Part shown: positions 58,793-64,000 of the stretch, in pieces
Layout of the letters: every line of letters starts with the position of its first letter
How positions within the stretch are numbered: the stretch's first letter is position 1
NCBI RefSeq assembly: GCF_014192375.1
Contig: NZ_JACHXV010000004.1
Coordinates: forward strand, 62,001 to 126,000
DNA length: 64,000 nucleotides
Reading direction: 5' to 3'
DNA from: Endobacter medicaginis
GTDB lineage: Bacteria > Pseudomonadota > Alphaproteobacteria > Acetobacterales > Acetobacteraceae
Notes under the pieces: generated by a model
The model's database searches: none
Told to the model about the DNA's origin: nothing
The model's input: the letters and a program-made list of their open reading frames with translations, nothing else
Position numbers and translations under genes: made by a program

Positions 58793-60631
58793 TCAAGTGC
58801 CGCTTGCGCGTTCGCCCAGCAGGCGGTCGAGATGCCCGGCGGGGGCGGCGTCGACGATGAACAGCGTCACCGAGACGGTGCCGTTCCAGCTCTCGGCGCG
58901 GAGCTGGCCGGCGAGGTCCCACCAGGTGCCGTCGCGGCGTTCGAGTTCGGCGGCGATGCGAGCCGGCGCGCCGTCGAGCGCGCGGAACAGCATCGCCTTC
59001 AGCCGCGGGCCACCGCCCTCACCTTCCACAGACAGGCGCAGCGTCCCCTGGTCCCGGCCCACCCGCTCGGCATAGGCGACCCGGACGCGGGTGACGACCA
59101 CGATCGGTTCGCCATGTCCGGCACCGAACGGGGCCAGCGTCTCGATCGAACGCGCCAGCTCCACCGTCGCGGCCGCACAGGCGAGCGCGCCCTCGACGAC
59201 GAGGTCGGGGGCGGTCGGCAGCTCGCGCGCGCCCGACAGCGCGCGGTCGAGATGCGTCGCGAAGGCGGGCAGCGCGGCCGCGTCGAGGCCGAAACCGGCC
59301 GCCATCGCATGACCGCCGCCGGTCTCGAGCAGCCCCGCCGCGCGGGCGTCGGCCACGGCGGCGCCGAGATCGAATCCGGGCACCGAGCGGCCGGAACCCT
59401 TCGCGCTGCCATCCGGCCCGATCGCCGCCGCGCAGGCCGGACGGTTGAAGCGTTCCTTGATCCGCCCGGCGACGATGCCGACCACGCCGGGATGCCAGTC
59501 GCGGCCGCTGACCAGCAGCACCGCGCGGCCTTCGGCGAGCTGGTCGCGCGCCTGCGCCATCGCCTCGGCCAGCAGGGCGGTCTCGACTTCCTGGCGGTCG
59601 CGGTTGACGCCGTCGAGGGTCGCTGCGATCTCGCGCGCCTCGTCCTCGGAGCGGGTCAGCAGCAGGCGCAGACCGAGATTGGCGTCGCCGATACGGCCGC
59701 CGGCATTGATCCGCGGGCCGAGGGCGAAGCCGCAGGTGGCGGCGGTGTAGGGCGCGCGCGCGCCGGCGATGTCGAGCAGCGCGGCGAGGCCGGGACGCCT
59801 GCGCTGGGCCAGCACCTTGAGCCCCTGCGTGACCAGCACGCGGTTGAACCCGGTCAGCGGCATCACGTCGCAGACCGTCGCCAGTGCCACCAGATCGAGC
59901 TGGCCGAGCAGATCGGGCGGGGCGCGATCGGCGAAGAACCCGTCGAGACGCAGCGCTCGCAGCAGCGCGGTCATGGTCAGGAAGGCGATGGCCGCCGCAC
60001 ACAGCCCGTGCAGCCCGGAGCCGCAGTCCGGCCGATGCGGATTGATGGTGCCGACGATGCCGGCCGGCACCTGATCGGCCTTGTGGTGATCGAGCACCGC
60101 GATGCTGGCCGCGCCCTGCATCTGCGCGAGCACGACACCCGCCGCGGTGCCGCAATCGACACAGAGCAGCAGGCTTGCGCCGCGCGCGACCAGCCCCTGC
60201 AACGCCGGCAGATTGGGTCCGTAACCCTCGGCGATACGGTCGGGGATATGGGTGTGCACGGTGCAGCCGAGGGCGCGCAGCGTCTCGGCGAGGATCGCGC
60301 TGCCGCAGGCGCCGTCGACGTCGTAATCGCCGAAGACGCCCACCGTCTCGCCGGCCCGCACCGCGCGCACCAGACGCGCGACGACGCGGTCCATGTCGGC
60401 GAGGCAGGCAGGATCCGGCATCAGTGCGCGCAGCGTAGGCGCGAGGAAATCCGCCGCCGACTCCAGTGCGATCCCGCGCCCGGCGAGCAGGCCGGCGACC
60501 AGTTCGGGGAGGCCGAGACGCTGGGCGAGTGCCAGGGCGATGCGGGATTCGCCCTCGCGCCAGACCCAGCGCCGCTCGCTCAGTGTGGACGCACGCGTGT
60601 CGTCGGATGCCGCGATCAGCGCGCCGTCCAT
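58793..60631 (-). CDS. recJ: Single-stranded-DNA-specific exonuclease RecJ
   Basis: 612 residues. The DHH phosphoesterase motifs are present: VFGDYDVDGACGSAILAETL (motif I), VLDHHKADQ (motif III), INPHRPDCGSGLHGLCAAAIAF (motif IV), and the DHHA1 motif GGGHAMAAGFGLD. It degrades single-stranded DNA 5'-3' in recombination and mismatch repair. The start lies inside the glpX 3' end (16-nt overlap), so it is translationally coupled. Confidence 0.95.
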   Translation of the reverse strand: MDGALIAASDDTRASTLSERRWVWREGESRIALALAQRLGLPELVAGLLAGRGIALESAADFLAPTLRALMPDPACLADMDRVVARLVRAVRAGETVGVFGDYDVDGACGSAILAETLRALGCTVHTHIPDRIAEGYGPNLPALQGLVARGASLLLCVDCGTAAGVVLAQMQGAASIAVLDHHKADQVPAGIVGTINPHRPDCGSGLHGLCAAAIAFLTMTALLRALRLDGFFADRAPPDLLGQLDLVALATVCDVMPLTGFNRVLVTQGLKVLAQRRRPGLAALLDIAGARAPYTAATCGFALGPRINAGGRIGDANLGLRLLLTRSEDEAREIAATLDGVNRDRQEVETALLAEAMAQARDQLAEGRAVLLVSGRDWHPGVVGIVAGRIKERFNRPACAAAIGPDGSAKGSGRSVPGFDLGAAVADARAAGLLETGGGHAMAAGFGLDAAALPAFATHLDRALSGARELPTAPDLVVEGALACAAATVELARSIETLAPFGAGHGEPIVVVTRVRVAYAERVGRDQGTLRLSVEGEGGGPRLKAMLFRALDGAPARIAAELERRDGTWWDLAGQLRAESWNGTVSVTLFIVDAAPAGHLDRLLGERASGT

Positions 60632-61608
60632 GTCTTAATCTTGAAGTCGTGCTGGCCCTCGATGAAGCGGATGGTGCCCGACTTGCTGCGCATGACGATG
60701 GTATGGGTGATGGCGCGGCCATGCGCGAAGCGCACCCCGCGCAGCAGCGCGCCGTCGGTGACGCCCGTGGCCGAGAACAGCACGTCGCCCTTGGCCATGT
60801 CGTAGAGGCCGAGCTTGCGGCGCGGATCGCCGGACGGATCCATCTCGCGGGCACGGGCGACCTGGTCCTCGTCCTCGAACAGTAGCCGCCCCTGCATCTG
60901 GCCGTTGACGCAGCGCATCGCGGCCGCGGCCAGCACGCCTTCCGGCGCGCCACCGGAGCCGGCGAAGATGTCCACGCCACTGCCCGGCATCGCGGTGGCG
61001 ACCACGGCGGCAACGTCGCCATCGGAAATCAGCATCACCCGCGCGCCGGCCTCGCGGGTGCGGGCGATCAGCTCCTCGTGGCGTGGGCGATCGAGCGTGC
61101 ACAGCGTGAGTTCGGAGATGTCGCGCTTCTGCGCACGCGCCAGCTCGCGCAGGTTGGTACCGATGGTGTTGTCGAGATCGACCACGCCGTTGGGCAGGCC
61201 GGGGCCGACTGCGATCTTGTCCATGTAGATGTCGGGCGCGTGCAGGAAATTGCCGCGTTCGGCGAGGGCCACCACGGTGAGCGCGTTGGGCGCGTTCTTG
61301 GCGGTGAGGTTGGTGCCTTCAAGCGGATCGACGGCAATGTCCATCGCCGGGCCGCCAGCGCCGACCTGCTCGCCGATATAGAGCATCGGCGCCTCGTCCA
61401 TCTCGCCCTCGCCGATCACCACCGTGCCGGAGATGGCGACAGCGTCGAAGGCCAGACGCATCGCTTCCACCGCGGCGCCATCGGCCTCGTTCTTCAGGCC
61501 GCGCCCGGTCCAGTTGGCCGCGGCGAGGGCCGCCGCCTCGGTGACCCGCACCAGTTCGAGCGCGAGATTGCGGTCATCGGACTGGTAGGCGCGCTTGGTG
61601 CTGGACAT
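60616..61608 (-). CDS. glpX: Class II fructose-1,6-bisphosphatase
   Basis: 330 residues from ATG 61608 (AGGAT upstream). GTVVIGEGEMDEAPMLYIGE, DIAVDPLEGTN and ISDGDVAAVVATAMPGSGVDIFAGSGGAPEGVLAAAA are the GlpX metal and substrate motifs. It dephosphorylates fructose 1,6-bisphosphate in gluconeogenesis. In related genomes homoserine dehydrogenase often precedes glpX-recJ; here a secreted protein gene and a decayed copy of the glpX 5' end are upstream instead. Confidence 0.95.
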   Translation of the reverse strand: MSSTKRAYQSDDRNLALELVRVTEAAALAAANWTGRGLKNEADGAAVEAMRLAFDAVAISGTVVIGEGEMDEAPMLYIGEQVGAGGPAMDIAVDPLEGTNLTAKNAPNALTVVALAERGNFLHAPDIYMDKIAVGPGLPNGVVDLDNTIGTNLRELARAQKRDISELTLCTLDRPRHEELIARTREAGARVMLISDGDVAAVVATAMPGSGVDIFAGSGGAPEGVLAAAAMRCVNGQMQGRLLFEDEDQVARAREMDPSGDPRRKLGLYDMAKGDVLFSATGVTDGALLRGVRFAHGRAITHTIVMRSKSGTIRFIEGQHDFKIKTWTAR

Positions 61609-61682
61609 GGGCATCCTGTCAGGTCTGGAAATACGACCCGCAACGTCGCCCGAAAGGGCGCGTTCCGCAACGGGCCGGACCG

Positions 61683-62282
61683 CTATTTCGGCAGGATCGG
61701 GCTGATGGAGAAGTGGTTCGAGCAAGGCGTCTGCGGGGCAAAGGTGACAGGCACCGGGATGTCGTGCCCCGCGATCGGCGTCGTGCAGAGCTGGGCGGTC
61801 GCGCCACTGAGCGAGACATGCGTGCCGCTCATCTTCGGACTTCCGAGCCACCAGTTGTTCGCGGTGGCGAAATGACCTTGGCCGACGACGAAATCGTTGC
61901 AGGTGAACGCCCGTCCGCCGGCGGTGAACCTCAGCGTGCCGCGCACGGCGAAATTCAGCTCGTCGGGGAAGGTGCCGCGACTGTCGCAGACCAGTGTCTG
62001 TCCCGCACCCACCGCCGACTTGAACCAGGCGGCCACGAAGCTGGAGGCCTTACGCCCGGCCTTGACCAGGATACGCCCTTGCCCGCCCGGCCTGCTGACA
62101 TCGGCACTGACCCCGCCCCAGGGCTGCTTGCTGTGGATGCTGTGACCCGCTTCCTGGAACGAGAATGCCTGCACGCCGGCGACATCGAAGAAGACCTCGT
62201 TGTCGCGCATCGTCACCGCAAACGCGGCACTGGCAATGACACCTGCCAGAGCGGCGCAGGGCAGGATGAGCTTGTTTCGCAT
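61683..62282 (-). CDS. Secreted protein of unknown function
   Basis: 199 residues from ATG 62282. A clear signal peptide (RNKLILPCAALAGVIASAAFA) leads to a mature protein rich in Gly, Phe and Ser with four Cys (VCDSRG, TCNDF, LCTT, PCSN), which may form two disulfides. Gly- and Phe-rich strands suggest a beta-sandwich. No family is recognised. It lies between intact glpX and a degenerate copy of the glpX start region. Confidence 0.7.
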   Translation of the reverse strand: MRNKLILPCAALAGVIASAAFAVTMRDNEVFFDVAGVQAFSFQEAGHSIHSKQPWGGVSADVSRPGGQGRILVKAGRKASSFVAAWFKSAVGAGQTLVCDSRGTFPDELNFAVRGTLRFTAGGRAFTCNDFVVGQGHFATANNWWLGSPKMSGTHVSLSGATAQLCTTPIAGHDIPVPVTFAPQTPCSNHFSISPILPK

Positions 62283-62361
62283 TGATGTTCTCCCGACCGG
62301 AATGGACGCAGCGCGCCAAAACTGGTCGTGGATCGACACCACTTCAATATGAATCGTTACA

Positions 62362-62412
62362 AAATCGGGAAGTTTTTTATTCCCTGTTTCCGAATTTTTT
62401 CTATCCCGATTT
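62362..62412. repeat. Inverted repeat with T-rich centre at the duplication boundary
   Basis: AAATCGGGA (62362-62370) and TCCCGATTT (62404-62412), perfect 9-bp arms around a 33-nt AT-rich centre with two six-T runs. Base composition is unlike the surroundings, and its right edge coincides with the end of glpX similarity. Confidence 0.6.
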
Positions 62413-62481
62413 GGCGGACCGCACCAGTTCGAGTGCATGGCTGTGGTCGCCGGACTGGTGGACGCGTCTGGTGCTGGACAT
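62401..62481 (-). pseudogene. glpX 5'-end remnant (about 21 codons)
   Basis: From ATG 62481 the frame reads MSSTRRVHQSGDHSHALELV before ending at TAG 62401; intact GlpX begins MSSTKRAYQSDDRNLALELV. The match continues upstream of the start codon (to about 62551, compared with 61609-61678). It is a diverged partial duplication, too short to be functional. Confidence 0.8.
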
Positions 62482-62636
62482 GGAGATCCTTTGCGTCCGC
62501 AAGAAAGCACGGTCGTAAGTCGCCCGAATGGTCGGTCCCCGCAACGTCAGACTGGCTCAATACGATACGATACCATATGGAATTGAATTACGGATGGACT
62601 TGGATTACGGATCGCTGGACGGCAGGGAGAACGACC

Positions 62637-63269
62637 ATGGCGCGCCGGCGTGAGCGACAACGCCCGACCCGAGAGCAGACCGGCGAGCAGATCCTCGACG
62701 GCGCGGCACAGGCCTTCGCGGAGCGGGGCTTTCACGGGGCGTCGCTCGACAACATCGCCGGACGCGTCGGTCTCACCAAGGGCGCGTTCCAGTCGAGCTT
62801 CCGCTCCAAGGAGGAGCTGTTTCTGGCGCTCTACGACCGCGTGATCCTGCGCATCCACGAACGGCTGGTCACGGCCCTGCGCAGTGTCAACGACGACGAC
62901 ATCTCGCTGGTGGACGCGCTGCGTGGTTTCGCGCGCGCCTACCCGCTCGATCGCAACTGGTATCTGCTCAACGCGGAATTCACCCTCTATGCGATCCGGC
63001 AGCCCGCGATCGCGCCGATGCTGGCGGAGCGCAAGCGCCGCCTGCTCGACGACATCGCCGGGACCATCGAGGATTTCCTCCGCCGGCGCGGCGCGCGCCT
63101 CGCCGCGGCACCCGAGCGCGTCGCGCGCCTGCTGATGGCGATCTACGACGGCAACCTCGCACAGAGCCTGGTCGATCCGCAGGCCATCGCCCCCGGGGAG
63201 CTCCTGGTCGATCTCGGCGTGCCGCTACTGGAATCGCTGATCCAGCCCGACGGGCAGGCTGGCGCATGA
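62637..63269 (+). CDS. TetR family transcriptional regulator
   Basis: 210 residues from ATG 62637 with AGGGAG upstream. The helix-turn-helix reads ILDGAAQAFAERGFHGASLDNIAGRVGLTKGAFQSSFRSKEELFLALYD. The C-terminal ligand-binding domain is all-helical. The stop overlaps the start of an acyl-CoA synthetase gene (ATGA), so it probably controls its own operon in response to an acyl or aromatic ligand. Confidence 0.93.
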   Translation: MARRRERQRPTREQTGEQILDGAAQAFAERGFHGASLDNIAGRVGLTKGAFQSSFRSKEELFLALYDRVILRIHERLVTALRSVNDDDISLVDALRGFARAYPLDRNWYLLNAEFTLYAIRQPAIAPMLAERKRRLLDDIAGTIEDFLRRRGARLAAAPERVARLLMAIYDGNLAQSLVDPQAIAPGELLVDLGVPLLESLIQPDGQAGA

Positions 63270-64000
63270 ACCACCGTCCGGCCGGAGGGAACGCCGCGCC
63301 GGCGTTCGACGCGCGCCAGGCGTCGCTGCGCACCATGACGGAGATCCGGGCCATCGAGCCGTTCGGACTGCCTCCCGATCTGCCGTGCAACACCTACGCT
63401 GTTCTCTGCCGGGCCGCAGGGAAGACACCGGATCGGATCGCGCTGAGTTTCTTCGCCGAGGCGCGTGCGTTTCGCCGGGCGCGGCACTGGAGCTTTGCCG
63501 AGCTTCTCGGCGAGGTCACCAAATTCGCCAACGTGCTCTACGGACTCGGCATTCGGGCGGACGACGTCACCGCGATCATGCTGCCCAACCTGCCGGAGAC
63601 GCACATGGCGCTCTGGGGGGCGGAGGCGGCCGGGATCGCGATGCCGCTCAACCCGCTGAGCGAGGTCAGCATGCTGGCCGCGCTGCTCAACGCGGCGAAG
63701 GCCCGCGTGCTGGTGACGCTGTCGCCGTTTCCAGGCACGGATCTGCATGAGAAGGCCACTGCCCTCGCCCGGATGGTACCGACATTGCGGCACATTCTGC
63801 TGATCGATCCGGCGGCCCATGTGCGCGGCTTGCGCGGCGTCGCCGCCCGGCTGACGTCATGGCGCTCACGTCTGCGCCACGCGGCGTTTCCGCCGGAAGT
63901 CAGCGTGTCGTCCTTGGCCGTGCGGATGCGGACGGCGCAGAGCCTTGCCCTGCGGGGTGCGCGCCTGATCGCGCCGACCGACATTGCGTCGTATTTCGCG
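63266..64000 (+). CDS. Acyl-CoA synthetase / AMP-binding enzyme, N-terminal part (3' end outside window)
   Basis: 245 residues to the window edge. DLPCNTYAVLCRAAGKTPDRIALSF, HWSFAELLGEVTKFANVLYGLGI, DDVTAIMLPNLPETHMALWGAEAAGIAMPLNPL and LLNAAKARVLVTL are the N-terminal landmarks of the AMP-forming acyl-CoA synthetase family. The adenylation P-loop lies beyond the window. Coupled to the TetR gene by a 4-nt overlap. Confidence 0.88.
   Translation, partial: MNHRPAGGNAAPAFDARQASLRTMTEIRAIEPFGLPPDLPCNTYAVLCRAAGKTPDRIALSFFAEARAFRRARHWSFAELLGEVTKFANVLYGLGIRADDVTAIMLPNLPETHMALWGAEAAGIAMPLNPLSEVSMLAALLNAAKARVLVTLSPFPGTDLHEKATALARMVPTLRHILLIDPAAHVRGLRGVAARLTSWRSRLRHAAFPPEVSVSSLAVRMRTAQSLALRGARLIAPTDIASYFA

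Larger units (their letters stand above)
62283..62636. other. Intergenic region with glpX remnant and AT-rich inverted repeat
   Basis: 354 nt between the secreted protein gene (minus) and the TetR gene (plus). It contains the inverted repeat 62362-62412, the glpX-like remnant 62401-62481 with homologous upstream DNA to about 62551, and an AT-rich tail with TACGA repeats and two copies of ATTACGGAT before the TetR start, which may hold its promoter or operator. Confidence 0.6.

Overview
The window is high-GC DNA from an alphaproteobacterium, most likely an Acetobacteraceae/Rhodospirillales-type organism. This is inferred from gene content and order: a full proteobacterial complex I operon running into birA, coaX and rnj; proS next to lolC and lolD; glpX overlapping recJ; frequent GTG and TTG starts; and many 4-nt ATGA stop/start overlaps.

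Layout. 1-4682: the 3' end of an EAL-domain gene, a VOC protein and dnaE. 5006-15598: an accessory block with a secreted glycosidase-like protein, an acyltransferase coupled to a trypsin-like protease, an M1 peptidase, a MATE transporter, and a TonB-dependent receptor paired with an exported nucleoside hydrolase. 15605-18838: proS-lolC-lolD on the minus strand. 18839-19829: a gene-free stretch with two strong terminators and a probable small RNA or leader. 19830-20990: a lipase-like gene broken by one amber codon. 21051-37360: the minus-strand operon nuoA-L, nuoN, birA, coaX, rnj, in which nuoM is absent. 37641-42845: tRNA-Asp, a frameshifted exported protein, msrP with a small membrane protein, an LpxR-like protein, the allantoinase puuE, a two-domain cold-shock protein and a small lipoprotein. 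42872-53735: a catabolic cluster with a divergent centre, containing an ABC importer, several amidohydrolase-type enzymes, an FAD oxidase and a LysR regulator. 53867-58756: an SbcD/SbcC-like nuclease pair bracketed by two near-identical, inverted tRNA-Glu genes. 58793-64000: glpX-recJ, a secreted protein lying between an intact and a decayed copy of the glpX 5' end, then a TetR regulator coupled to an acyl-CoA synthetase that runs off the window.

How the genes fit together. The nuo block would encode the proton-pumping NADH dehydrogenase but is one antiporter-like subunit short. The 42.9-53.7 kb cluster looks like uptake and stepwise hydrolysis of a small N-containing, pyrimidine- or ureide-like compound; its substrate cannot be read from the sequence and it is the best candidate here for an undescribed system. 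The 53.9-58.7 kb pair is a DNA-end or hairpin-processing nuclease complex. Functional calls rest on motifs and family resemblance recognised by eye; no database search was run.
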